Positions 43,338 to 51,355 of a stretch of DNA of 64,000 nucleotides are shown piece by piece. This DNA is from Paraburkholderia piptadeniae (lineage in GTDB: Bacteria; Pseudomonadota; Gammaproteobacteria; Burkholderiales; Burkholderiaceae), in contig NZ_CYGY02000096.1 in the NCBI RefSeq assembly GCF_900007165.1, positions 62,001 through 126,000 on the forward strand. The letters are read 5' to 3'. The position numbers and the translations under genes are program-made. The notes under the pieces were generated by a model. That model did not search any database, was not told where the DNA came from, and saw only the letters and a program-made list of their open reading frames with translations. The stretch's first letter is position 1. Every line of letters begins with the position of its first letter.

Positions 43338-44156
43338 TTACCGCGGTATCGGAGTCGTTGAGCGAGAAAGGTTAGAGATGCAGTCGACGGTAGGCTTCTT
43401 CAAGCTGCACTGATGACGGTTGAATGTGCGTTGCGCCTTGACAATCGTCGGCCCACCCAAAGCCTCGCATAGCATTGTAAGATTAGAAACTGAAAAACAT
43501 CGGGCGGGTGGCGTCTGCCCGAGAGTCTTCTTTTGAGAGTTACTGTGTCGGACAAGCCATGCCGCCTGCAGACCAGCGCCTAACGCTCCTGCGACGTCAA
43601 GTTCGTAATCGTCCCCCACGTGAAGCATTTGGGCGGGCTGCACGTTAGCGAGTCTCGCAGCTTCGAGGAAGATGGCCGGGGCCGGTTTAGCCGCGCCGAA
43701 AGTTTGGGCGCTCAGTGTCGTTTGGAAGAATTCCGCACCGCCTGTAAGTCGAAGGTCAGCATTGCCATTTGTCACGGCGACCAGTGGAAAGCGCGCTTTT
43801 AGCCAGGTCAATGTGGGAACTACATCCTCGAAAAACTCAACTTTGTGGCGGGCAGCATAGAAAACTTCGTAGGCTGCTTCTGCCAGTTGTGGGTCTTCCC
43901 CGGCGCGCAATAGGGCAAGACGAATCGAGCCCAGACGCAAGCCGCGATAGTCGGAACTCAAGTCCGGCCGACTCTGATGAAATTCGTCTCGAAATGTGCG
44001 TAGGAAGTCGGGTCCGAGCAGCACGGTTGCGATCTTGGGCGCATGCTCCAGCAACCACGAATACAGCTCTGCCTCGGCGTGCTCGACCGCCGGGAGAAAC
44101 GGCCAGAGTGTGTCGTCCAAGTCGAATGAAATAGCTTTGATGTTCTCGAGATACAT
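43338..44156 (-). CDS. HAD-family hydrolase (phosphatase)
   Basis: A 272-residue haloacid dehalogenase-type hydrolase. All four motifs are present: nucleophile AISFDLDDTLWPF, motif II LVAVTNGN, motif III lysine in FGAAKPAPAIF and motif IV MLHVGDDYELDVAGA. A helical cap domain occupies residues 20-110. The last 40 residues, rich in serine and basic residues, lie beyond the core and may be disordered. These enzymes dephosphorylate small metabolites. It converges on the ectoine hydrolase-like gene. Substrate unknown. Confidence 0.9.
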   Translation of the reverse strand: MYLENIKAISFDLDDTLWPFLPAVEHAEAELYSWLLEHAPKIATVLLGPDFLRTFRDEFHQSRPDLSSDYRGLRLGSIRLALLRAGEDPQLAEAAYEVFYAARHKVEFFEDVVPTLTWLKARFPLVAVTNGNADLRLTGGAEFFQTTLSAQTFGAAKPAPAIFLEAARLANVQPAQMLHVGDDYELDVAGALGAGLQAAWLVRHSNSQKKTLGQTPPARCFSVSNLTMLCEALGGPTIVKAQRTFNRHQCSLKKPTVDCISNLSRSTTPIPR

Positions 44157-44718
44157 TGCGGTCGCCTGACTGATACGCGTAATGATACTCGCAACGGGCT
44201 GCCGCGCTGTAGTTGGCAGGGGCGTACTCGGTCATCGAGAAGCGCTTATCGATACATCGCAGCCAAACGATGGTTGGTGGCCTGGTGAGGCGGGCGCGGT
44301 TGATGCTGCGGCATGGTAAAGGTCTATCGCGCAGAGGGACCGTGATCGAATTGTGATGCGCTTCGCACTTCTTCACGACGTGGCAACTTCCCGTTCGCTT
44401 GTGAACCTCCGGGCAGCAGTATGGCAGGCACCTAGGTCGCGCGCCGCGCCGTGACTTGACCTGTATCTAAACCCGCGGTTGCACGCAGTGGTGTTCTTAT
44501 GGATGAGGAAACGGCTATACAGGCACTTGATCGCACCTCCGCATCGCTTGAGTTCGAGTAGATCCCAGTGACGATGAACTGGTGAGTGATATATCGCAGC
44601 GCAAAGCTTTATTTTTGGAAAGGCATCGCGGCGACGATATGTCGCCGCGAGTCTGAAAGCCAGAGTCTGTTACTACTAGGAAATTTGCGATCCAAGATAC
44701 TTCAACATTGCGTCTGGA
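44157..44718. other. Intergenic stretch with a perfect hairpin
   Basis: 562 bases without a convincing gene. TCGCGGCGAC-gatat-GTCGCCGCGA at 44626-44650 is a perfect 10-bp stem 69 bases after the deacetylase stop and probably ends that transcript, though a T-run is missing. ORFs in the rest are shadows or featureless. Confidence 0.45.
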
Positions 44719-45942
44719 TCACTGGGCCGCCGCTTCCGTCGACAGGCTTTTCACAACGCGGCTGATGAAACGCTCGCACTCGACCAACTGCTCGAGCGAA
44801 ACAAACTCGTTAGCGCGGTGCGCCTGCTCAATGTCGCCAGGTCCGCACACCACGCTCGGAATACCCGCCTGCTGGAACTGTCCCGCTTCCGTTCCGTACG
44901 CCACCTTTCGGTGCTCGTTGTCACCGGTCAGTGCCCTGACCAATTTGGTAATTGCGGCTTCTTCGGAAGCATCGAACCCTGGTGCATCCGAGATAAGCTC
45001 GAACTCGATCGCCGCGGCCGGATTTTCCGCTCGCATTTTGGGCAACAGGGTCTCTAGCGCGTAAGCGTTGATCGACTCGAAGATCGGTTTCGGATCCATC
45101 GCCGGCAGATTGCGGAACTCGAATTCGAACTTGCATTCCGCTGGCACGGTATTCATGGCGTTACCGCCGACAATGGTACTGGTTTGTGCGGTGGTGAAAG
45201 GCACGTCGTAGAATTGCTCGAAGGGCCCCTGTGCACGATACCGATCCGCCATGTCGCGGATGTAGCAGATGAGGCGTGCAGCATACTCGATTGCGTTCAA
45301 GCCCCGCGGTGTGAGCGACGAGTGGGCAGCATGACCGCGCACGCAGCAGCGATACGCGTTGATGCCCTTGTGGGCCACGATCGGACGCATGCTGGTAGGT
45401 TCCCCGATGATGCAGCCGTCGGGCTTGATACCTCGACGTCCAAGATCCTCCAAAAGCAGGGGGGCGCCCAGACAGGTCACTTCCTCATCAAAGGAAAACG
45501 CAAAGTGAATCGGCTTCGCAAGTTTGGTTCGCTGCATTTCGGGCACCAGAGCCAATGCAGTGGCAATAAAGCCCTTCATGTCGCAAGTGCCACGGCCATA
45601 CAAGCGACCGTCGCGCACCTCGGGCTTGAACGGGTCGCTGTCCCAATTCTGACCGTCCACGGGTACGACGTCAGTGTGACCGGATAGGACGACACCCCCG
45701 CTTGTGGATCCATCGTGAGCAGGGATGGTGGCGAACAGGTTCGCCCAGTTTCCGGTGGAGTGATATGTGAGCAGCGATTCGATGCCGGCTTGCTTGAGAT
45801 AATCACGCACGGTTTCGATGAGGCCGAGATTGGAATTACGGCTGACCGTATCAATCTCAACCAGTCGTTTGGTCCACGGGAGTGAAATAGGCGATGCCGA
45901 GTCGGCGCTCGCCGATGTTTTGGACGTATCTACGCTTGACAT
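44719..45942 (-). CDS. M20-family deacetylase, acetylornithine deacetylase (ArgE)-like, copy 2
   Basis: A 407-residue paralogue of 39092-40303, with the same metal ligands (SGHTDVVPVDGQNWDSD, GRGTCDMKGFIATAL, FSFDEEVTCLGAP, IIGEPTSMRPIVAHKG, GPGDIEQAHRANEF) and long identical stretches such as YRCCVRGHAAHSSLTPRGLN. It lies downstream of an M24 hydrolase and a MocR regulator on the same strand, with a 236-base gap to the M24 gene. The pairing of M24 and M20 enzymes in both halves of the 39-47 kb region suggests they act in sequence: ring or amide opening, then deacylation. Confidence 0.9.
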   Translation of the reverse strand: MSSVDTSKTSASADSASPISLPWTKRLVEIDTVSRNSNLGLIETVRDYLKQAGIESLLTYHSTGNWANLFATIPAHDGSTSGGVVLSGHTDVVPVDGQNWDSDPFKPEVRDGRLYGRGTCDMKGFIATALALVPEMQRTKLAKPIHFAFSFDEEVTCLGAPLLLEDLGRRGIKPDGCIIGEPTSMRPIVAHKGINAYRCCVRGHAAHSSLTPRGLNAIEYAARLICYIRDMADRYRAQGPFEQFYDVPFTTAQTSTIVGGNAMNTVPAECKFEFEFRNLPAMDPKPIFESINAYALETLLPKMRAENPAAAIEFELISDAPGFDASEEAAITKLVRALTGDNEHRKVAYGTEAGQFQQAGIPSVVCGPGDIEQAHRANEFVSLEQLVECERFISRVVKSLSTEAAAQ

Positions 45943-46178
45943 TTTGGAACTCCATTCAGTATTTCGACGACGCGCAAACTAGCGATGCAACATACGTGAT
46001 TCGCACAGTTTGAAGTCGGGAATATCGCCCGATGCGTCATTCATCGCATTGAACAAACGGTGATTTGGACGCACCTATTCGAGATGCCCAAATACGCCTC
46101 GGTTATCAGATTTTGGCGACGCGGCGCGCCTCGGCTCGCCGTGGAAACAGGCGAGTCGGTTGATACGATTTCGATCAA
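45943..46178. other. Gap between deacetylase copy 2 and M24 copy 2
   Basis: 236 bases holding no gene. It could carry a separate promoter for the deacetylase. I see no clear terminator. Confidence 0.35.
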
Positions 46179-47354
46179 TTAGTTCTTGACGAAAATGTCA
46201 CGCGGGAAGTTCGCGAGTGTCTCGCACCCTTTTTCGGTAATGTGAATCGTCTCGCTGATCTCGATACCCCATCCGTCCATCCACATGCCGAGGATTGTAT
46301 GGATGGTGTTGCCCTTCTCGAGAACCGACGTGTCACCCTGCCGCAGGCTGATGGTGTGCTCACCCCAGTCCGGGCTGTACCCGATCCCAATCGAATAGCC
46401 GATCCGAGACACTTTCTCGAAGCCGTGCTTTGCTATGGTCGCGCGCCAAGCACATTCCACTTCCTGCGCTTCAACGCCAGGACGGGCAGTGTCAAGGACT
46501 GATGCCATACCTTCGAGAACCGCCTTCTCTACGTCAGCAACCTTTTGCTGCTTTTTGCCAAGCTGCATCGTTCGCGCGAGGCCGGCAGTGTAATGGTGAC
46601 AGGCGCCAGCGATTTCAAGGCTGATAGTCTCCTCTTTATCGAAGCGTCGATTGGTCCACAAAATGTGCGGTGCTGCACCGTTATCTCCGCAAAGCAGGAG
46701 AGGGGGCAGTGCGGTGGTGTCGCCTGCGTCATCTTTGAGGCCATTTGATTGCGTAGCCTGGATGGCCGCAGCTGCGTCACACTCGCGTACGCCCGGAGCG
46801 ATGACCTCATAGGCGGTACGGACCGCTGCCTCGGACAGCTTCGCTGCTTTTCGCATGTAGGCAATTTCGGCCGGAGATTTGACTGAGCGCAGCCAACTGA
46901 CCAGAAGATCGGCGTCGATGAACTCCGCGTCAGGCATGGCGGCGACCAGGCGCGCATGCGCCTTGGGCGAGTAATAGTAGGCCTCAAGTTCGATGCCGAC
47001 TCTGCCCTTACCCCAGCCACGCTCGACAATGTGCTGGCCCACCCAGTCCATCGGATGACGGAGGGGAGTTTGCACATATGTTTCCGGAAAGCCAACGACG
47101 TTTTCTGGCTTCATCCACGCGGTCAATCTTCCGCCGACCGCGTCAACGGAGCGGCCGATCCACACCGGCTCGCCCTCCAACGGGACAGCAACGACTTGGG
47201 GCGTGTAAAAGGACCAGCCATCATAACCAGTCAAGTAATGCTGATTTGCAACATCGGTCACGATCAGCAGGTCGAGCCCGCGCTCCATCATTTTCTGGCG
47301 GGTTTTCTCCAGGCGCGATGCGTATTCGTCGCGACCAAACGGCAGAGGCACCAT
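46179..47354 (-). CDS. M24-family amidohydrolase, diverged DoeA/EutD paralogue
   Basis: A 391-residue protein clearly related to the ectoine hydrolase at 41952 (NQHYLTGYDGWSFYTPQ, YSIGIGYSPDWGEHTISLR, GMWMDGWGIEISETIHIT). AAAGGAG lies seven bases before the ATG at 47354; the longer frame to 47414 is less likely. It differs at positions that line the pocket: RRYHCPVSRTV of copy 1 is HHYTAGLARTM here, and FHFMPGLWFDDWGLE is IHTILGMWMDGWGIE. It probably hydrolyses a related but different amidine or amide. It sits between a MocR regulator and an ArgE-like gene, opposite an Ehu-type transporter. Confidence 0.82.
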   Translation of the reverse strand: MVPLPFGRDEYASRLEKTRQKMMERGLDLLIVTDVANQHYLTGYDGWSFYTPQVVAVPLEGEPVWIGRSVDAVGGRLTAWMKPENVVGFPETYVQTPLRHPMDWVGQHIVERGWGKGRVGIELEAYYYSPKAHARLVAAMPDAEFIDADLLVSWLRSVKSPAEIAYMRKAAKLSEAAVRTAYEVIAPGVRECDAAAAIQATQSNGLKDDAGDTTALPPLLLCGDNGAAPHILWTNRRFDKEETISLEIAGACHHYTAGLARTMQLGKKQQKVADVEKAVLEGMASVLDTARPGVEAQEVECAWRATIAKHGFEKVSRIGYSIGIGYSPDWGEHTISLRQGDTSVLEKGNTIHTILGMWMDGWGIEISETIHITEKGCETLANFPRDIFVKN

Positions 47355-47430
47355 CTTTAGTCTCCTTTGGACTTGTGGAAGGACTACGATGTGGGCCACT
47401 CTAATCGCGGACAAAATTGATTACAGATGA

Positions 47431-47443
47431 TCTAGATCAATCC
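47431..47443. promoter_or_regulatory. Candidate MocR site upstream of M24 copy 2
   Basis: TCTAGATCAATCC in the 95-base gap between the MocR gene and the M24 gene. It resembles ACTAGATCAAGTC at 48921-48933 in the MocR/ehuB divergent region. An inverted ATTGAT...AGATCAAT arrangement surrounds the first copy. Confidence 0.4.
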
Positions 47444-47449
47444 GGTAAA

Positions 47450-48865
47450 TTAAACGAAATCGTGGATCTGTGGATACTGGGCGAAGACCTCTGCGATGGT
47501 CTCAAGAGCAGTTCGATAAGCGGTATCTGTAGCCTCAACGCCGACACAGACTCTGATCTTGCTTGGTCTGTCGATATCGCGTACCAAGAATGGATCCGGC
47601 GGAGTGACCGCGATGTCGCGCTTGCTCAGCTCCTGCACGAGTCGGTTCACTTGCCAATGTTCCGGCACGGAGAGCCAGGCTGACAGCCCCTGGTGGTGCG
47701 GCTCGTCGGCATATTGACCCAAGACCTCGTTGAGGATTCCATGCCTCGTTGCCAACCGTTCACGCTGGATGGCGACCAGCTTGCTCGCGGTGCCATCCAG
47801 AATCCATCGTGCCGCAATTTCCGCCAGAGCTGGGGAGGTCATCCAACTCGTGACACGAAGGACGCTTTCCGCTCGGAGAGCAAGGCGGCGCGGTACCGCG
47901 AGGTAACCTACGCGCAGGCCAGTTAGAACGCACTCCGTCATCGCGGTGAGATAACACGACAGCTCTGGAATCAAGCTACCGATCGGCGTCTGTGTATGTT
48001 CGACGAGTGGTCCGTGTACATCGTCCTCGATGACATAGACCCCGTAGCGCTCGGCGATTTTGGCGATGGTCTGGCGTCTGTGCTCGGACAAGACTGTGCC
48101 GGTCGGCTTGTGCAGTGTTGGTGTGCAAACGAGCGCGGTGATCCGATGCGTGTCACACATTTCCTCAAAATGAGCAGGACGGATCCCGTATTCGTCGATT
48201 TCGACGCCCTTGAGCGTAAACCCCAAGATATTGGCCGCTCCGATGATTCCGTGGTCGGTCAACGCCTCGGTCAATACAATATCACCGTGCTTGGCGACCG
48301 AAGCGAGCGCTACGAACAGAGCCTGTTCTCCGCCATTTGTGACAAGCAGGTTTTCGGGACTGGCCGAAAAGTTTAGCGCCTGCATCCAGGTCGCGCCCGC
48401 CCGTCGATGACGCTCAAGGCCGACTATCGGTCTGAAGGCATGTATCCACGGTTGTTCGTCCACTGCTGCGAGATCAGCACATGCACGCTGCCACTCGGCG
48501 TCGTGTGCCGGCGTGCGTATGATCCGCCCGGTGGAGAAGTCCATCCTCACCCGGTCGGCTGTGTCCAGGATGAAATTCGACATGCTGTCCGACACGCGGG
48601 CAGCCACGAAGCTACCTCTGCCGACGTCGCATCGAATAAAACCCTGGCGCTCCAGTTCCTTGTATGCGCTCTGAACGGTTTGAACGCTGACACCCAAAGT
48701 TTCAGCGAGCGTGCGCTGTACGGGTAAACGCTCCCCAATCTGCATTGCGCCGGTTTCGATGTCCGCCGTGATGGCCTTAATCAGGCGAGCGTGCTTCGAT
48801 CCAGTCACATGCGATCCATTGATTGCATCTTGCCAGCTACTTCTAACCTTCTCGTCGTGTCGCAC
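47450..48865 (-). CDS. MocR-type (GntR with aminotransferase-like domain) regulator lacking the PLP lysine
   Basis: A 471-residue regulator. Residues 22-95 form a GntR winged helix (IETGAMQIGERLPVQRTLAE and ETLGVSVQTVQSAYKELERQ). The rest is a fold-type I aminotransferase domain with VTNGGEQALFVAL, TPTLHKPTGTVLSEHRRQ and YVIEDDVHGPLVE. The Schiff-base lysine of MocR proteins, in the usual SFSK-TLAPGLRxGY region, is replaced: the sequence reads LTAMTECVLTGLRVGYLA and the position is Glu311 (codon GAG, checked in the DNA). MocR regulators of ectoine genes (EnuR) bind N-acetyl-diaminobutyrate through PLP, so this one either works without PLP or uses another ligand. It is divergent from an Ehu-type transporter and upstream of M24 and ArgE-like genes. 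Confidence 0.92.
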   Translation of the reverse strand: MRHDEKVRSSWQDAINGSHVTGSKHARLIKAITADIETGAMQIGERLPVQRTLAETLGVSVQTVQSAYKELERQGFIRCDVGRGSFVAARVSDSMSNFILDTADRVRMDFSTGRIIRTPAHDAEWQRACADLAAVDEQPWIHAFRPIVGLERHRRAGATWMQALNFSASPENLLVTNGGEQALFVALASVAKHGDIVLTEALTDHGIIGAANILGFTLKGVEIDEYGIRPAHFEEMCDTHRITALVCTPTLHKPTGTVLSEHRRQTIAKIAERYGVYVIEDDVHGPLVEHTQTPIGSLIPELSCYLTAMTECVLTGLRVGYLAVPRRLALRAESVLRVTSWMTSPALAEIAARWILDGTASKLVAIQRERLATRHGILNEVLGQYADEPHHQGLSAWLSVPEHWQVNRLVQELSKRDIAVTPPDPFLVRDIDRPSKIRVCVGVEATDTAYRTALETIAEVFAQYPQIHDFV

Positions 48866-49071
48866 CGTTCGGACCTCCGTTTAGGGTCACGTTACACTTT
48901 GGCTGATTCGAAAAAATTGCACTAGATCAAGTCACAAAATAATTTTAGCTTCATACGCTGCGTTTACGGACTTCGCATGACCGGGCAGGTACAAAAACCT
49001 GCATCAAGCCGGTGCAGTCCGACACGCGGCGCGTCCAGGCGTCTACAAGTTATCAACGCGGGAGATCTTTC
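48866..49071. promoter_or_regulatory. Divergent mocR / ehuB control region
   Basis: 206 bases containing an AT-rich block around 48910-48955 and ACTAGATCAAGTC at 48921, which is shared in part with 47431. Likely site of action of the MocR regulator. Confidence 0.5.
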
Positions 49072-49926
49072 GTGAAACGCTACAAAGCAGCAGGTTCATT
49101 TGGAGTCTGTGCGGCGCTGTTCGCAATGTTCGCGACAAACGCCAGCGCGGAGACCACGCTCGAACGGATTCAGCGCACCGGAGAAGTGCGCATCGGCTAC
49201 GCGAACGAAAGTCCATTCGCGTTCACAAAGCTGGACGGATCGGTGACTGGGGAGTCACCCGAGGTGGCTAAGAAAGTATTCGCAAAACTCGGCGTCAAAA
49301 AAGTAGACACGGTGCTTACCGAGTGGGGTTCCCTCATCCCAGGGTTGCGGGCGGGGCGGTTTGACGTGATTGCGTCGGGCACGTATGTCACGCCGGCACG
49401 TTGCCAGCAGGTGGCGTTCTCCGAACCGATCGACAGGATTCAGGACACGGTGATGACCCTGCCTGGTAATCCGAAGGCAATTCATAGCTATCCCGACGTC
49501 GCGAAGAATCCCGATCTCAAACTGGCAGTGATCGCTGGCTCTGTCGAACTGGTCTACGCGAAGGAAGCCGGGGTTAAGGAGGCGCAGCTTTTGCAGGTGG
49601 GCGATTCGCCCGAACTCGTCCAGGCGGTGCTTACGCGCCGGGCGGATGCGGCAGCGAGTACCAACCTGACCATGCGCGAATTCGCTGGTAAATATAACGG
49701 GAAGGTGTCTGCTGAGTCTAACTTCACGGACGACCCGAAACACAACGGCTATTCCGCGTTCGCGTTCCGTCCCGAGGACACCGACCTGCGCGACGCCGTC
49801 AACAAGATCCTCAAGGGATACGTCGGCTCCGAAGATCATCTTTCGACCATTTCGGTGTTCGGTTTCAACAAACAAAACCTTCCGGACAAGACGACCAAGG
49901 AGCTTTGCGCCGGCAAAGCTCAGTAA
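49072..49926 (+). CDS. ehuB: Ectoine/hydroxyectoine-type ABC substrate-binding protein
   Basis: A 284-residue periplasmic binding protein. I chose the GTG at 49072 (GGAG eleven bases before), which gives the signal peptide MKRYKAAGSFGVCAALFAMF cut after ASA. EVRIGYANESPFAFTKLDGS, TVLTEWGSLIPGLRAGRFDV, ASGTYVTPARCQQVAFSEPI and PGNPKAIHSYPDVAKNPDL match EhuB of Sinorhizobium closely in order. EhuB presents ectoine or hydroxyectoine to the EhuCD permease. The assignment rests on motif likeness from memory; a related polar substrate cannot be excluded. First gene of a four-gene operon. Confidence 0.85.
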   Translation: MKRYKAAGSFGVCAALFAMFATNASAETTLERIQRTGEVRIGYANESPFAFTKLDGSVTGESPEVAKKVFAKLGVKKVDTVLTEWGSLIPGLRAGRFDVIASGTYVTPARCQQVAFSEPIDRIQDTVMTLPGNPKAIHSYPDVAKNPDLKLAVIAGSVELVYAKEAGVKEAQLLQVGDSPELVQAVLTRRADAAASTNLTMREFAGKYNGKVSAESNFTDDPKHNGYSAFAFRPEDTDLRDAVNKILKGYVGSEDHLSTISVFGFNKQNLPDKTTKELCAGKAQ

Positions 49927-49971
49927 CGCGCTAGGTCTTTTGATAAGTATCGGATTAAAGGGAGCCGTTCC

Positions 49972-50625
49972 ATGGAAACTGTACGCGCGATCCTGCCTTT
50001 GCTGTTGCAGGGAACACTGGTGACGCTGAAGATAGCTGTCTGCGCCGTCCTAATCGCTATCTTCATGGCTGGTATCGCGACAGTCATGCGTGTCTCACCT
50101 TGGCGAATTGTGAGATGGGCGGGCACCACCTACGTGGAGGTATTTCGCGGAACGTCCCTGCTTGTGCAATTGTTCTGGCTGTTTTTTGTACTTCCGCTGC
50201 CTCCCTTCAATCTGAACTTTTCGCCGTTTACGGTTGGGATCATCGGATTAGGCTTGAACTACGGTGCATACGGGTCAGAAATTCTGCGCGGCGCGCTCGG
50301 CTCAGTCCCGTGGGGGCAGTTCGAAGCCTCTGTCGCTTTGAACATGACCGCGTCGTTGCGGATGCGCCGTATTATCCTGCCCCAGGCGATGCGCAATGCC
50401 TTGCCTCCGTCAACCAACCTTATGGTCGAACTCATCAAATCTACCTCCCTGGTTTCCTTGATCACGCTTTCGGATCTCTCTTTTCGTGCAAGTCAGGTCA
50501 ACTCAATCACGGCAGATTCGACCGTGGTCTATGGTACGACCTTGGTGATCTATTTCGTACTTGCGCAGCTTCTCGTGGCAGCAATGCGAAAAGTCGAGCA
50601 GCGAACCGCGCGTGCTAACGGCTAA
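49972..50625 (+). CDS. ehuC: Ectoine/hydroxyectoine-type ABC permease
   Basis: A 217-residue inner-membrane permease beginning METVRAILPLLLQGTLVTLK, preceded by AGGGAGCC. VFRGTSLLVQLFWLFFVLPL is the HisM-type loop and the EAA motif reads PWGQFEASVALNMTASLRMR. It follows ehuB by 45 bases and pairs with EhuD. In the Ehu system these two permeases form the membrane channel for ectoine import. Confidence 0.87.
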   Translation: METVRAILPLLLQGTLVTLKIAVCAVLIAIFMAGIATVMRVSPWRIVRWAGTTYVEVFRGTSLLVQLFWLFFVLPLPPFNLNFSPFTVGIIGLGLNYGAYGSEILRGALGSVPWGQFEASVALNMTASLRMRRIILPQAMRNALPPSTNLMVELIKSTSLVSLITLSDLSFRASQVNSITADSTVVYGTTLVIYFVLAQLLVAAMRKVEQRTARANG

Positions 50626-50638
50626 GGAGTTCTCCACA

Positions 50639-51298
50639 ATGGCCCCGCTATTTGATGTTTCGTATGCAGTCAAGATTGCGCCCGAGCTTCTACGCGCGTG
50701 TACCTACACAGTGGGGATTACGATCTGCGCATTTGCAATCGCTCTGGTGCTCGGTCTCGTGCTCGCCGTGCTCCGTCGCAGCAAAAGCCGGCCGGTTGCG
50801 AAATCCAGCGCTTTCGTAATCGAGTTTGTCAGAAGCACGCCGCTTCTAATCCAGGTATACGTGCTCTTCTATGTCGCTCCGATCTATGGCCTGACGATGA
50901 CGGCGCTCACGGCTGGGACCTTGGGCCTTGCCATTCACTATAGCTGTTACCTGTCCGAGGTATATCGGGCAGGGCTGAACGGCGTGCATCGTGGGCAATG
51001 GGAAGCGGCGACCGCGCTGTCGTTGTCACCCGGAAGGACCTACTCGGATGTAATTCTTCCGCAGGCAATCCGCACAATCACCCCTGTGCTGGGGAACTAT
51101 CTCAACAGCATGTTCAAGGAAACACCGGTCCTCTCTGCAATCACTGTGGTGGAGGTCATGCAGCAGGCCAAGAATATTGGAGCGGAGTCGTATCGCTATC
51201 TTGAACCAATCACCATGGCTGGACTTTTCTTCCTCATGGTCAGCTTGTGCTGCGCATACGGCATACGTCACCTTGAACGACAACTGAAGCTTCCGTGA
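50639..51298 (+). CDS. ehuD: Ectoine/hydroxyectoine-type ABC permease
   Basis: A 219-residue permease. AAGGAG lies eight bases before the ATG at 50639; an in-frame earlier start at 50561 would overlap ehuC and is rejected. EFVRSTPLLIQVYVLFYVAP and the EAA segment HRGQWEAATALSLSPGRTYS are characteristic. It is 13 bases from ehuC, so translation is probably coupled. Confidence 0.87.
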   Translation: MAPLFDVSYAVKIAPELLRACTYTVGITICAFAIALVLGLVLAVLRRSKSRPVAKSSAFVIEFVRSTPLLIQVYVLFYVAPIYGLTMTALTAGTLGLAIHYSCYLSEVYRAGLNGVHRGQWEAATALSLSPGRTYSDVILPQAIRTITPVLGNYLNSMFKETPVLSAITVVEVMQQAKNIGAESYRYLEPITMAGLFFLMVSLCCAYGIRHLERQLKLP

Positions 51299-51355
51299 TC
51301 CAGCCGGACCGTGAAGAAACTACAGATAGCATCTATTCGAGTAAAGGAGACATCA

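Noticed and set aside
41952..47354. M24 genes as creatinase or Xaa-Pro aminopeptidase
   Set aside because: The YPIGMSYPPDWGERTMSLR and FHFMPGLWF-type segments and the GYDGWSF region match ectoine hydrolases better than creatinase or proline peptidases.
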